Source: Leucobacter salsicius M1-8 (GTDB lineage Bacteria > Actinomycetota > Actinomycetes > Actinomycetales > Microbacteriaceae). From it: DNA of 64,000 nt. The stretch covers positions 1-64,000 of the forward strand of contig NZ_AOCN01000007.1 of NCBI RefSeq assembly GCF_000350525.1, read 5' to 3'. Both the position numbers and the translations under genes were made by a program. The notes beneath the pieces were generated by a model that was not told the origin of the DNA, made no database searches, and worked only from the letters and a program-made list of their open reading frames with translations. Of the stretch, positions 8,431-18,058 are shown piece by piece. The first letter of the stretch is position 1. Every line of letters begins with the position of its first letter.

Positions 8431-9413
8431 TTCTTCACCTTCAATCGCTTGCGCGTGCGCAGACGCGGGTCAGATAGGTCGTTGAGGCTCTCGCCGACGA
8501 GGGTGACGCCGAGCACGACGAGCACGATCGCGAGGCCCGGGAACACGCTGGTCCACCAGATCCCGCTGGTCACGTCTGCCACCGCGCGGTTGAGGTCGTA
8601 CCCCCATTCGGCAGCAGCCGTCGCCTCGATACCGAAGCCCAGAAAGCCCAGGCCAGCGAGGGTGAGCAGCGCCTCAGAGGCGTTGAGCGTGACGATAACT
8701 GGCAGCGAGCGCGTCGAGTTGCGCAGCACGTGCTTGACCAGGATGCGCGGGGTCGGCACGCCGATGACGCGGGCCGCCTCCACGAACGGTTCAGCACGCA
8801 CGCGCACAACTTCAGAACGAATCACGCGGAAGTACTGCGGTACGAACACGACCGTGATCGACAGTGACGTCGCGAGAATGCCACCCATGAGGGTTGACTG
8901 GCCCTTGCTGATCACAATCGACATCACGATCGCGAGCAGCAACGACGGGAACGCGTAGATCGCGTCGCACAGCACAACCAGAACGCGGTCAAGCAGCCCA
9001 CCGAAGTAGCCCGAGATGAGCCCCAGCGCGATGCCGAGGAAGATCGAGAAAGCGATGGCGGCGACGATCACAAACAGCGCCGTTTGCGCGCCCCAAATGA
9101 CGCGAGATAACACGTCGAAGCCCGAGACGGTCGTGCCGAGCAGGTTGACGGAGTTCGGCGGCTGCTGTGCGCCAAAGCTCACTCCGTCGACGGCCTGTTG
9201 TGCCCAGCTGTATGGCGCAATCCACGGCGCCAGGATGGCGAGAAGCACGAATCCGATCGTGATCACGAGGCCCGTGATCAACATGCCCCGCTGCAGCCCC
9301 ACGCTCTGGCGCAGGTGAGAAATCACCGGCACGGTGTCGCGCCAGTCCTTCTTTCGCGGCACCGAAAGCGCGAGGGTCTGGGTCGAAGGAGTCGGTAGAT
9401 CTTGATGACTCAT
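8427..9413 (-). CDS. Peptide-type ABC importer permease (DppC-like), operon 1
   Basis: A 328-residue inner-membrane permease with an N-terminal cytoplasmic segment, a first TM (GMLITGLVITIGFVLLAILA), a long extracytoplasmic loop (SFGAQQPPNSVNLLGTTVSGFDVLSR, the OppC_N signature) and five further TMs. The EAA-type coupling loop is EAARVIGVPTPRILVKHVLRN, about 100 residues from the C-terminus. It forms a heterodimer with the adjacent DppB-like protein. It is two bases downstream of DppB and overlaps the ATPase gene by 4 bases, indicating translational coupling. Confidence 0.93.
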   Translation of the reverse strand: MSHQDLPTPSTQTLALSVPRKKDWRDTVPVISHLRQSVGLQRGMLITGLVITIGFVLLAILAPWIAPYSWAQQAVDGVSFGAQQPPNSVNLLGTTVSGFDVLSRVIWGAQTALFVIVAAIAFSIFLGIALGLISGYFGGLLDRVLVVLCDAIYAFPSLLLAIVMSIVISKGQSTLMGGILATSLSITVVFVPQYFRVIRSEVVRVRAEPFVEAARVIGVPTPRILVKHVLRNSTRSLPVIVTLNASEALLTLAGLGFLGFGIEATAAAEWGYDLNRAVADVTSGIWWTSVFPGLAIVLVVLGVTLVGESLNDLSDPRLRTRKRLKVKK

Positions 9414-9415
9414 GA

Positions 9416-10489
9416 TCAGTACCTCACTCTCGGGTCGATCGCGGCAGCGACAAGGTCAACAATGAAGTTTGTGACCGCGACAACCACGGCGATCATCACG
9501 ACGATGCCCTGCACCGCCACGAAGTCACGCGCCTTCAGGTACTCGGCCAGCATGAAGCCGAGCCCCTTCCATTCAAAGGTGGTCTCGGTCAGCACCGCGC
9601 CCGCCAATAGCAGCGCGATCTGCATTCCCATGACCGTGATGATCGGGATCAGCGCGGGCCGGAATGCGTGCTTCGTGATGAGTCGATACTCGCTCACTCC
9701 ACGTGACCGGCCGCTTGTCACGAACTGCTGGCCGAGTGTGCCGATCACATTCGTACGAATCAATCGCAGGAAGACGCCCGCGGTGAGCAGCCCCAGCGCG
9801 ACCGCGGGGAGAATGGCATGCCACAACACGTCGGTTATGGCGGCACTATCGCCCAGTCGGATCGCGTCGAGCAAGTAGATGCCTGTGGGGGTATCAAGCC
9901 CGCTCATGGTGAGTTCGGTTTGAGTACTGCCGCGCCCCGAGACCGGAAGCCAGCCCAGCCACACTGAAAATACGAGTTTCAACAGCAGCCCGACAAAGAA
10001 GATGGGGGTGGCATAGGCGAGAATCGCCATGATGCGCAGCACCGCGTCCTGCCACTTGTCGCGGCGGTAGGCAGCGATCAGGCCGAGCGGGATACTGACG
10101 ACGAATGCAACGATGAGTGCATAGAACGCCAGTTCAAGCGTGGCGGAGCCGTACTGCAGCAGAATTTCGGTGACCGGGCGACGATCAGTAATCGTTGTGC
10201 CGAAGTCCCCTCGCAGAATTCCGGCGAGATAGTCGAAGTATTGGACGAAGAGCGGGCGGTCAAACCCGGCCTCGTGAACGCGCTCAGCCAGCTGTTCCGG
10301 TGGGAGTCGGCCGCCGAGCGCGGCAGTGATGGGGTCACCCGTGAGCCGCATCAAGAAGAATACGACGGTGACCAGAATGAAGACGGTCGGGATGATGAGC
10401 ACGAGGCGAATGAGAATGTATCGCCAGAGCCCTCCCCCACTCGCCTTTGGCCGCGCAATCGCGACAGGTGCTGGTGCTTCTGCAACCAT
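9416..10489 (-). CDS. Peptide-type ABC importer permease (DppB-like), operon 1
   Basis: A 357-residue permease. About 25 non-membrane residues precede the first TM (YILIRLVLIIPTVFILVTVV), followed by the DppB signature FFLMRLTGDPITAALGGRLPPEQL and GVSEYRLITKHAFRPALIP as the coupling loop. It ends ...VDLVAAAIDPRVRY, the usual DppB C-terminus. Family members import di- or oligopeptides, but the same fold also imports nickel and some glycans, so the substrate is not settled. Preceded by the binding-protein gene and a strong hairpin at 10514-10548. Confidence 0.93.
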   Translation of the reverse strand: MVAEAPAPVAIARPKASGGGLWRYILIRLVLIIPTVFILVTVVFFLMRLTGDPITAALGGRLPPEQLAERVHEAGFDRPLFVQYFDYLAGILRGDFGTTITDRRPVTEILLQYGSATLELAFYALIVAFVVSIPLGLIAAYRRDKWQDAVLRIMAILAYATPIFFVGLLLKLVFSVWLGWLPVSGRGSTQTELTMSGLDTPTGIYLLDAIRLGDSAAITDVLWHAILPAVALGLLTAGVFLRLIRTNVIGTLGQQFVTSGRSRGVSEYRLITKHAFRPALIPIITVMGMQIALLLAGAVLTETTFEWKGLGFMLAEYLKARDFVAVQGIVVMIAVVVAVTNFIVDLVAAAIDPRVRY

Positions 10490-10513
10490 GAAGAATAACC
10501 TCTATCGATACGA

Positions 10514-10548
10514 CGTCGGGCCGGGGCAGGAGCTGCCCCGGCCCGACG
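10514..10548 (-). other. Strong hairpin between binding-protein and permease genes, operon 1
   Basis: A perfect 15-bp GC-rich inverted repeat (CGTCGGGCCGGGGCA and its complement, 5-base loop) in the 69-base gap after the binding-protein stop. No U-tract follows on the minus strand, so it is more likely an mRNA-stabilising or attenuating hairpin that raises binding-protein output relative to the permeases. Confidence 0.6.
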
Positions 10549-10558
10549 CCAGTTCGTG

Positions 10559-12172
10559 CTACTTGGTGAGTGGCGCGTAACGGAACTTGAACGAGGCGTC
10601 GAGCGTGGTGCCGTCGACGTTTGCACCTACAACGGCAACCTGCTTGCCCTGCAGCAGCGGCAGGGTCGAGATGTCCTCGGACTCGATCTGCTGAATCTGC
10701 TCGATGATGCCGGTGCGCTTTGCGGCGTCGGTCTCGGTCTGCTCAGCCGTGATCAGTTCGGTCACCTTGGGGTTGTCGTAGTGGTTTACCAGGAAGTTGT
10801 CCTTCGCGAAGAAGGGCGACAGGTAGTTGTCTGCGTCAGAGTAGTCGGGGAACCAGCCCAGCTGGTACGCCGGGTAGACGTCCTCAACGCGGTCCTTGTT
10901 GTACTGCACCCACTCGGTCTGCTGCAGGTCAACCTTGAACAGGCCGTCGGTCTCGAGCTGCGTCTTGATCATGGCGTACTCGTCACCCGACGACGGGCCG
11001 TAGTGGTCGCCGTTGTACTGCAGCTTCAGGTCGATCGGGGTGGCGACCCCGGCAGCCTTCAGCGTTTCCGCAGCCTTGGCGGCGTCGGGGCCACCGTTGC
11101 CATCACCGTAGAGATCCTTGAACGGCGAGATCGCACCGGTCATACCATCGGCCACGGGCGAGAACAGGGGCGAGAAGGTGTCCTTGTAAACGTCCTTCGC
11201 AAGTGCCGTGCGGTCGATCAGGTTCGCTGCGGCCTGGCGCACAGCCAGTGCCTTAGCGGGGTCAGCGTCGGCGGTGGTGGAGCCATAGGGCATCGTGTCG
11301 AAGTTGAAGACGATGTAGCGAATCTCGCCGCCAGGGCCGTCAACGATCTTGACCTTGTCGTTCTTCGACAGGTCCTCCGTGTCGGTGGCCGACAGGCTAC
11401 GGAAGGCCACGTCGATATCTCCGTTCCCGATTGCAAGCTTGAGGTTCGACGCATCGGCGTAGTACTTAGCGCTCACGCCAGCGTTCTCGGCGGCTCCGAG
11501 GTTGCCGTTGTAGCCGGCGAACGGCTTGTACGAAATCAGCTCGTTGAGCTTGTATGTGTCGATCGTGTACTGGCCAGCAAAGGCTTCGCCTGCAACGATA
11601 TCGTCGTCGCTCGTGATCGCGTCTGCCGCGAATACGTCCTCATCGATGATGGGGCCTGCGGGGCTCGACAGGATCTGAGGCCAAATCTGGTCGTCACCGT
11701 TCTTCAGCTTGAACACGACGGTCAGGTCGTCAGGGGCCTCGACGCTGTCAAGGTTGCCCAGCAGTGAAGCGGGACCGTTGGGGTCATTGATCGCGACCAT
11801 GCGGTCAAACGAGAACTTGACGTCACTCGAGGTGAGTTCGTTGCCGTTGGCAAACGTGAGCCCTTCCTTGAGCTTCACCGTGTACTCGGTGGGCGAGGTA
11901 AACTCGGCCGACTCTGCAATGTCAGGCGTCACGTCTGCGGTGCCGTACTTGCTGTTGAGCAAGAACGGGTAAACCTGGTTCATTACGACGAATGAGCCGT
12001 TGTCGTACGATCCCGCCGGGTCAAGCGCGGTGATCTTGTCGGTCGTGCCCACAACCAGATTCGAACCGGCATCGCCGCCCGCGTCCCCGCCACTCGTGCT
12101 GCTAGTCGCGCAGCCAGTGAACAACAGTGCACCCGCGGCGATAACCGCGGTCGTCATCAGAGTTTTCTTCAT
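10559..12172 (-). CDS. ABC importer substrate-binding lipoprotein (SBP family 5), operon 1
   Basis: About 537 residues. MKKTLMTTAVIAAGALLFTG followed by Cys is a lipoprotein signal peptide, then a Ser/Gly linker and the family 5 extracellular solute-binding domain (DKITALDPAGSYDNGSFVV; YTVKLKEGLTFANGNELTSSDV). The ATG at 12172 is chosen because GGAAGAG lies just upstream; a start six codons earlier is also open. It is anchored to the outer face of the membrane and delivers substrate to the DppBC-like permeases. First gene of operon 1, isolated from operon 2 by the hairpin at 12299-12353. Confidence 0.92.
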   Translation of the reverse strand: MKKTLMTTAVIAAGALLFTGCATSSTSGGDAGGDAGSNLVVGTTDKITALDPAGSYDNGSFVVMNQVYPFLLNSKYGTADVTPDIAESAEFTSPTEYTVKLKEGLTFANGNELTSSDVKFSFDRMVAINDPNGPASLLGNLDSVEAPDDLTVVFKLKNGDDQIWPQILSSPAGPIIDEDVFAADAITSDDDIVAGEAFAGQYTIDTYKLNELISYKPFAGYNGNLGAAENAGVSAKYYADASNLKLAIGNGDIDVAFRSLSATDTEDLSKNDKVKIVDGPGGEIRYIVFNFDTMPYGSTTADADPAKALAVRQAAANLIDRTALAKDVYKDTFSPLFSPVADGMTGAISPFKDLYGDGNGGPDAAKAAETLKAAGVATPIDLKLQYNGDHYGPSSGDEYAMIKTQLETDGLFKVDLQQTEWVQYNKDRVEDVYPAYQLGWFPDYSDADNYLSPFFAKDNFLVNHYDNPKVTELITAEQTETDAAKRTGIIEQIQQIESEDISTLPLLQGKQVAVVGANVDGTTLDASFKFRYAPLTK

Positions 12173-12298
12173 TCTCGACTCTTCCTTCATTGCAAGATGC
12201 TTGAGCCAGGAAGCTCACATAAGTACTTCGAAACAACTCGAGCCTACTGATCGCGCAGGGTGGTTCTGGACGATTCGCAGCGCCGTGACATTCTTGTG

Positions 12299-12353
12299 AC
12301 AAAGACCTGTGCCACTTCCTCCGAAAATGGGAAGAAATGGCACAGGTCTTTGT
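12299..12353 (-). terminator. Hairpin terminator between the two peptide ABC operons
   Basis: Inverted arms ACAAAGACCTGTGCCA (12299-12314) and its exact complement (12338-12353), 16 bp, with further partial pairing (TTC/GAA) inside. It lies 57 bases past the stop of the operon 2 ATPase and 126 bases before the operon 1 binding-protein start, so it probably ends operon 2. There is no long U-tract on either strand. Confidence 0.6.
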
Positions 12354-12409
12354 GGGGTTTCAGCAATCACTTGAGGGGTCTATGGCGTGTCTGCAGCCCC
12401 TCGACCGTG

Positions 12410-14125
12410 CTAACCGATGCCGAGTTCGATCCGCCCGCCCGGGATCGCTTCGAGGAGCTTGCGCGTGTATTCTTCGCTGGGCCGCTCGAACACATCCTCG
12501 GTACTCGCCTGCTCCACAATGCGCCCTTGCTGCATCACACACACTCGATCTGCGATGAGTCGAACAACCGCGAGATCATGTGTAATAAACAAGTAGGTGA
12601 GCCCAAGCTCGCGCTGCAGCTCGGCGAGCAGATCGAGGATCTGTGCCTGAACAAGCACGTCGAGGGCCGATACTGCCTCGTCGAGGACCAGCACATCAGG
12701 TTTCAGGGCCAGTCCGCGCGCAACAGCCACGCGCTGCCGCTGACCGCCTGAGAGCTCATTGGGGTAGCGTGTTGCAAGCTCTCGTGGCAGCGCGACTTGA
12801 TCGAGCAGCTCAAGCATCCTTGCACGCCGGCTTGCCGCGTCTCCCACGCCGTGGATCTTGAGCGGCTCCATGATCGTGTTGCCAATGTTGTGCAAGGGAT
12901 CGAGCGATCCATACGGATCTTGGAACACCGGCTGCAGAGTGCGACGCAGGTCAAAGAGCCTGCGGCCCGAGAACGTCCCAATGTCTTCTCCCGCGATCCG
13001 GATCGTACCCGCGCTCGGCTTTTCAAGCTGCAGAATCATCTTCGCGATCGTAGACTTGCCCGAACCGGATTCGCCCACGAGCGCAAGCGTCTCGCCCCGG
13101 TTCACGGTAAACGTTGCGTCCTGAACAGCGTGGAAGTCCTCCGTGCCAAAGTTGCCCTTGCGCAGCTTGTAGGTCTTGCCCAGCCCTTCCACCTCGATCA
13201 TGGGTTCGCCGTGTGCAACCTGCTTGCCGGGCTCCTGCGCCAACGCTGCAATATCGAATGTGGACGTCGGTGCTGTCGGCATGCTGGCGTCGTCGCCGAT
13301 ACGGCGAGATGCCAGGCTGGGCGCCGCCGAGACCAGTCGCTTGGTGTACGGGTGCTGCGGCCGCTCGAGAATCTCGCGGCTGGGCCCCGACTCCACAATG
13401 TTGCCCTGGTACATCACGATGAGCTTCTCGGCTCGCTCTGCGGCAAGCCCCAAGTCGTGGGTAATGAACACAACCGCGGTGCCAAGCTTGTTCGTGAGTT
13501 CTTCCAAGTGATCGAGCACGACGCGTTGTACGGTGACGTCAAGCGCGCTCGTTGGCTCGTCGGCAATGAGCAATTGCGGTTCGGCCGCCAGCCCAATGCC
13601 GATCAACGCGCGCTGCTTCATTCCCCCAGAAAACTGGTGCGGGTACTGCTTCATGCGCTGCTCAGCGTTTTGTAGCCCGGCCTGCTCGAGCACCTCGACT
13701 GCGCGCTCGCGCACGGCTTTGCGTCCCTTGGCGACGCCGTTGGCTCGCACGGCCTCCTCGACCTGAAACCCGACCGACCATACGGGGTTAAGGTTCGACA
13801 TCGGGTCCTGCGGGACGAACCCGATCTCCCGGCCTCGAATCGACTCCATCTTGCGCCGTCCGATGCCAACCAGTTCCTGGCCGTTCCACTGCACGGAGCC
13901 CTCGGTCGTGCGCCCCGTGCCGGGGAGTAGGTTAATGACCGCGTGCATGGTCGTTGATTTGCCCGATCCGGACTCACCCACGATCGCGACGGTCTCGCCC
14001 GGATACACGTCGAAAGAGATTCCGTGCAGAACTTCTTTGGGCTCTTTCTTTGAGCCGAATGCGACGTGCAGGTCACGCACACTCAAAATAGGCTGCATAA
14101 ATTCACCGTTCTCTGTCGTGCTCAT
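12410..14125 (-). CDS. Peptide-type ABC importer, fused double ATPase, operon 2
   Basis: A 571-residue protein with two nucleotide-binding domains, paralogous to the operon 1 ATPase. First domain: GESGSGKSTTMHAVINLL, FSGGMKQRALIGIGLA and LLIADEPTSALDVT. Second domain: GESGSGKSTIAKMIL, LSGGQRQRVAVARGLA and DVLVLDEAVSALDVL, where the usual DEPTSALD reads DEAVSALD, a common harmless variant in this family. The start overlaps the preceding permease stop by 4 bases. Cytoplasmic energising subunit of the operon 2 importer. Confidence 0.93.
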   Translation of the reverse strand: MSTTENGEFMQPILSVRDLHVAFGSKKEPKEVLHGISFDVYPGETVAIVGESGSGKSTTMHAVINLLPGTGRTTEGSVQWNGQELVGIGRRKMESIRGREIGFVPQDPMSNLNPVWSVGFQVEEAVRANGVAKGRKAVRERAVEVLEQAGLQNAEQRMKQYPHQFSGGMKQRALIGIGLAAEPQLLIADEPTSALDVTVQRVVLDHLEELTNKLGTAVVFITHDLGLAAERAEKLIVMYQGNIVESGPSREILERPQHPYTKRLVSAAPSLASRRIGDDASMPTAPTSTFDIAALAQEPGKQVAHGEPMIEVEGLGKTYKLRKGNFGTEDFHAVQDATFTVNRGETLALVGESGSGKSTIAKMILQLEKPSAGTIRIAGEDIGTFSGRRLFDLRRTLQPVFQDPYGSLDPLHNIGNTIMEPLKIHGVGDAASRRARMLELLDQVALPRELATRYPNELSGGQRQRVAVARGLALKPDVLVLDEAVSALDVLVQAQILDLLAELQRELGLTYLFITHDLAVVRLIADRVCVMQQGRIVEQASTEDVFERPSEEYTRKLLEAIPGGRIELGIG

Positions 14126-15096
14126 CGACGTGCCCTCGCCTTCGGATCTAGAGCGTCGCGTACAACCTCGCCGAGCAGGATGAATCCCAGCACGGTGACC
14201 GTTAGCGCGAGCGACGGGTAAATTAGTGGCATGGGATCTGTGCGCAGCGACAGCTGCGCGGCACTGATGTCGTTACCCCAACTGATGAAGCTGCCCGGGG
14301 GCAATCCGACGCCCAGGAACGAGAGCGTGGCCTCTGCCACGATCGCAGATGACAGCGACAGCGTCGTTACCACGATGGCTGGCGCCAGCGCGTTTGGCAG
14401 CACGTGGCGTACGAGCGTCGATACCCGTGATAGACCCAGCGACTCGGCCGCCATCACGAAGTCGGCGTTTCTCACTCGCAATATCTCACTGCGCACAATG
14501 CGCGCGGTGATCGGCCACGAGAACCCACCGATCGCGAACGCGATCACGAGCGGATTGCGGTAGTCGCTCATCACGCTCATTACGACAACGGCAGCGAGAA
14601 TGTAGGGAATGGAGAAGAAGATGTCGCCCACGCGCGACAGCACCGTGTCGACCATACCGCCGAAGAAACCCGAAATGGCTCCCACTACTGTGCCGAACAC
14701 AAACGTGATCGCGACCACGATGAGCCCGACGGTAACCGAGGTTGGTGCACCATAGATGATGCGTGAGTACACGTCGCAGCCCTGCTTGTTAAAGCCCAGC
14801 GGGTGATCAGCGCTTGACGCGCCGTTCGAGTTTGTGAGTGCGCATGCGCGCGGGTCGATTTGGGTGAAGAGCGTTGGGAACAGTGAAACAAGCGCCACGA
14901 GCAAAATGATGATCGCGGAGACCCAGAACATGGGCCGTACACGCATATCGCGCCATGCGTCGAGCCACAGGTTCGACTTCTTCGCCTTGATCTGTACCGC
15001 GTCGACGGCTTTGACCGGTGTCTCATCGATCGGAGCAACAATGTGCGGAATCGGCGGGCGCTTGGCGCCCTGAACGGGGTACTTTGACTCAGACAT
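14122..15096 (-). CDS. Peptide-type ABC importer permease (DppC-like), operon 2
   Basis: About 324 residues from the ATG at 15096 (MSESKYPVQG). It has a cytoplasmic N-terminus of about 60 residues, TM1 (FWVSAIIILLVALVSLFPTLF), the OppC_N loop (HPLGFNKQGCDVYSRIIYGAPTS) and the coupling loop AAESLGLSRVSTLVRHVLPN. An upstream start at 15135 is possible, but it would lengthen the overlap with the DppB gene; with 15096 the overlap is 8 bases. It pairs with the DppB-like protein encoded upstream. Confidence 0.92.
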   Translation of the reverse strand: MSESKYPVQGAKRPPIPHIVAPIDETPVKAVDAVQIKAKKSNLWLDAWRDMRVRPMFWVSAIIILLVALVSLFPTLFTQIDPRACALTNSNGASSADHPLGFNKQGCDVYSRIIYGAPTSVTVGLIVVAITFVFGTVVGAISGFFGGMVDTVLSRVGDIFFSIPYILAAVVVMSVMSDYRNPLVIAFAIGGFSWPITARIVRSEILRVRNADFVMAAESLGLSRVSTLVRHVLPNALAPAIVVTTLSLSSAIVAEATLSFLGVGLPPGSFISWGNDISAAQLSLRTDPMPLIYPSLALTVTVLGFILLGEVVRDALDPKARARR

Positions 15097-16015
15097 AGCG
15101 GATCCTCGGATCAAGAAGGGCATACAGCATGTCAACCACCAGGTTGACTGCGAGGTAGATGAGCACCATCACCGTAACGAACGACACCACAGTGGAGTTC
15201 TCACCCTTCAGGATGGCTTGAAAGAGCACGTTACCCACGCCGGGTACGTTAAAGATGCCCTCGGTGACTGTCGCACCGACCATAAGCGTGCCGAAGTTCG
15301 TGGCCGTGTTCGTAATCGTGGGTATCAACGAGTTACGCAGCACGTGCACGGGTACCACACGCCCCCGGCTCAAGCCCTTGGCATAAGCGGTGCGCACAAA
15401 GTCCTGATTCAACGTGTCGATCACCGAGCTGCGGGTGAGACGCATGCTCGTCGCATACAAGCTGACACCCAGCACGATGGCCGGCAAGAGCAGATCTTGA
15501 ATCGGCGCGCCGGCCCCGACGGTCGGGCTAAACCACCCGAGTTTTAGGCCGAGACCATACTGTGCAATAAACGCGACTACGAAGATCGGCACGCTCATGA
15601 ACAGCAGACCGATGATCAGGTTGACGTTGTCGAACAGTTTGCCCTTGCGCAGGCCCGAGAAGAGGCCGATCACAATGGCGAGTACCAACTCGATTACGAT
15701 CGCCATTGCCGCGAGTTTGATCGTGACGGGGAACGTACGAGCAAGAATTTCGCTGACCGGCTCCCCCGAGAAGCTCACGCCAAAGTCGCCAACAAAGATG
15801 CCCTTCAGATAGAGCAAATACTGGATGAAGAACGGCTGATCAAGATGATACTGCGCGCGCACGCGCTCGAGCACCGCGTCGCTCGGAACCTTGTCACCAA
15901 ACATGGCGGCGACCGGGTCACCCGGCATGGCAAACACCATGAAATAGATGAGGAAGGTGGTCCCCAGGAGGACTGGGATGACCTGAAGGATGCGGAAGAG
16001 GATGTATCTCAGCAT
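15089..16015 (-). CDS. Peptide-type ABC importer permease (DppB-like), operon 2
   Basis: About 308 residues from the ATG at 16015 (MLRYILFRILQVIPVLLGTT), the standard DppB N-terminus, with AMPGDPVAAMFGDKVPSD in the first periplasmic-type loop and AYAKGLSRGRVVPVHVLRNSL as the coupling loop. Six TMs are predicted. It ends LLDPRIRYV, as DppB proteins do. A start at 16030 adds five unlikely residues. It is separated from the binding-protein gene by about 180 bases containing a hairpin. Confidence 0.93.
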   Translation of the reverse strand: MLRYILFRILQVIPVLLGTTFLIYFMVFAMPGDPVAAMFGDKVPSDAVLERVRAQYHLDQPFFIQYLLYLKGIFVGDFGVSFSGEPVSEILARTFPVTIKLAAMAIVIELVLAIVIGLFSGLRKGKLFDNVNLIIGLLFMSVPIFVVAFIAQYGLGLKLGWFSPTVGAGAPIQDLLLPAIVLGVSLYATSMRLTRSSVIDTLNQDFVRTAYAKGLSRGRVVPVHVLRNSLIPTITNTATNFGTLMVGATVTEGIFNVPGVGNVLFQAILKGENSTVVSFVTVMVLIYLAVNLVVDMLYALLDPRIRYV

Positions 16016-16160
16016 TTGCTGTACCTCCACCTATGAATTGCTTGTTGCATTGAAAGCTTCTCTCGCATGAGTTACGCGAATCGCCACCAGCGACGACGGT
16101 GTCGCGGGGCAAAAGTTTGTTGGCTCGCCGCTCACATCGATGGCGTGAGGGCGAGGCAAA

Positions 16161-16183
16161 GGCCCCGAGGCGAGCTCGGGGCC
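16161..16183 (-). other. Hairpin after the operon 2 binding-protein gene
   Basis: Perfect 9-bp arms GGCCCCGAG/CTCGGGGCC with a 5-base loop, 15 bases past the binding-protein stop and followed on the minus strand by TTTGCC. It resembles a weak terminator or attenuator that would leave more binding-protein mRNA than permease mRNA. Confidence 0.6.
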
Positions 16184-16197
16184 CCTGCGAAGTAACG

Positions 16198-17808
16198 CTA
16201 CTTCTTGGTGATCTCGTTGAAGATCGGCACGGAGTTCCAGCCAAAGGCAACGTTGTCGATGCCCTCGCTGAAGCCACCCGTGGTGCCCTGGTACCAGAGC
16301 GGGATCGACGGGAGATCGGCGAGCAGGATCTCCTGCGCCTGATCAAGCTTCGCGTTGCGAGCCTCGCGGTCGCTCTCTGCTACTGCCTCATCGAGCAGCT
16401 GATCGAACTTGGGGTTCGCGTAGAAGCCGTGGTTCGAGCTTGCACCCGAGTAGTAGAGCGGCTGCATGTAGTTGTACGCACCGGGGTAATCGCCCTGCCA
16501 ACCCGAGCGGAACGGGCCGCCGACAACATCGTTCTCGCGGTCATCGAGGAACGCGGCGAAGGTCGGGTAGAGCTTGGGAGCCGCAGTGACGCCGAGGTTG
16601 TTCTGCCACTGGTTAGCCACCGCCTCGATCCAGACCTGGTGCGGGCCGTCAGAGTTCGTGGCTACCTCGAGGGTGCCTTCGAAGGGGCTCATCGCTTCGG
16701 CCTCAGCCCACAGCTTCTTCGCCTCTTCGAGGTTGAAGTCGAGCTTCTCGGAACCTTCGAGGCCCTCGGCGTAGCCGTCAACCACGGGCGAGGTGAAGTC
16801 CTCTGCGGGGATGTTGGTGCCTTCGAAAATCACGTCGATGATCTCTTCGCGATCCACGGCCATCGACAGCGCTGCGCGGCGCAGCTTGCCTTCTTCACCC
16901 GTGAAGTGATCCAGGTTCTCCGAGATCGTCAGCGTCGTGGTGAGCGCTCCGGCCTGGTTGATCGCGCGTTCACCCAGCTCGTCCTGGAACACCGCAAAAG
17001 AGGTGTCAGGAATCTGATCAAGCACATCGAGGTTGTTCGCGAGCAGGTCTGTATATGCCGCGTCAAGCGAGGCATACACCTTAAAGTCGATACCGTCGTT
17101 CGCTGCTTCACGGGGGCCTACGTAGGCATCGTTCTTGACGACCTTGATCGACACGTCATGCTTCCACGCGCCTTCGCCATCAAGCTTGTAGAGACCGTTA
17201 CCGATGGGGTTCTGGCCGTAGGCCTCCATGTCTTCAAATGCGACGGGAGGGAGCGGGTAGAACGCCGAGTAGCCCAGGCGATCCGGGAAGTCGGGTGACG
17301 CATCCACGGTAAACGTGTGATCGTCAACGACCTTCAGGCCCTCCATCTCTGCAACCGGGTCAGTCTCGCTGAAACCCTTGATGCTACTGAAGAAGTACTG
17401 GTTGCCCATCGCGTTTTCGACGTTGGCGTTGTAGTTCCACGTATCGACGAAGTCCTTCGCCGTCACCGGAGTGCCGTCAGAGAAGACTGCGTCGTCGCGA
17501 AGCTTGACCGTCCAGAGTGTTCCGTTGTCAGACTCGATCGACTCGGCAACACCCATCTGGGTGACGCCGTCGGCATCGTAGTACACGAGGCCTTCCCACA
17601 GCACGTCAACAACCTTGCCGCCACCGACCTCGGTGGTGTCAGCGGGAATCAGCCCCTTCTGGGGTTCTGTGTTATTCACACTGATAATGCCGGTACCGCT
17701 GCTGTCGCCGCCGGCATCTGCGCCGCCGCCTGATGAACAGGCCGTCAGCGTCAGTGCGCTTGCCGCGGCCAGGGCGATGAATCCAAACCCGATCCGTGAT
17801 CGCTTCAC
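16198..17808 (-). CDS. ABC importer substrate-binding lipoprotein (SBP family 5), operon 2
   Basis: A 536-residue lipoprotein. The signal peptide ends LTLTACSSGGG with the lipobox Cys at about residue 24. The mature part is a family 5 solute-binding domain (LWTVKLRDDAVFSDGTPVTAKDFVDTWNY split over two segments; NHGFYANPKFDQLLDEA near the C-terminus), as in DppA/OppA-like peptide binders. GTG start at 17808 with a strong AAGGAGG. First gene of operon 2 and divergent from the CPBP protease gene across a 250-base intergenic region. Confidence 0.93.
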   Translation of the reverse strand: MKRSRIGFGFIALAAASALTLTACSSGGGADAGGDSSGTGIISVNNTEPQKGLIPADTTEVGGGKVVDVLWEGLVYYDADGVTQMGVAESIESDNGTLWTVKLRDDAVFSDGTPVTAKDFVDTWNYNANVENAMGNQYFFSSIKGFSETDPVAEMEGLKVVDDHTFTVDASPDFPDRLGYSAFYPLPPVAFEDMEAYGQNPIGNGLYKLDGEGAWKHDVSIKVVKNDAYVGPREAANDGIDFKVYASLDAAYTDLLANNLDVLDQIPDTSFAVFQDELGERAINQAGALTTTLTISENLDHFTGEEGKLRRAALSMAVDREEIIDVIFEGTNIPAEDFTSPVVDGYAEGLEGSEKLDFNLEEAKKLWAEAEAMSPFEGTLEVATNSDGPHQVWIEAVANQWQNNLGVTAAPKLYPTFAAFLDDRENDVVGGPFRSGWQGDYPGAYNYMQPLYYSGASSNHGFYANPKFDQLLDEAVAESDREARNAKLDQAQEILLADLPSIPLWYQGTTGGFSEGIDNVAFGWNSVPIFNEITKK

Positions 17809-18058
17809 TAGTGTTTCCTCCTTGAACTTATCCCCGGGTCCGTGCCTCTGCTCGTTTCCTTGAGCGATGCCGGTGTCCGGAAAACTTCACTTTACCCGTG
17901 TCACCCTATCGACCTCGATGAACGCAAACCTTAAAATCGACCGCCGTAACTGCTTCGTAACTCGATCCTGTCGCTCTCCTCGAGTCCTCTGGGCGTGTCG
18001 CGCCAAAAACTGTGGCCTTCCTCCATTGACTGAAGCGCTACAGCGGTACTCTGGTGCC

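Noticed and set aside
16099-17298. Long plus-strand open frame opposite the operon 2 binding protein
   Set aside because: It mirrors a clear lipoprotein gene, has no family match and arises from high-GC antisense bias; the same holds for long frames opposite 6.7-8.4, 10.6-11.8, 22.6-24.3 and 59.8-61.1 kb.
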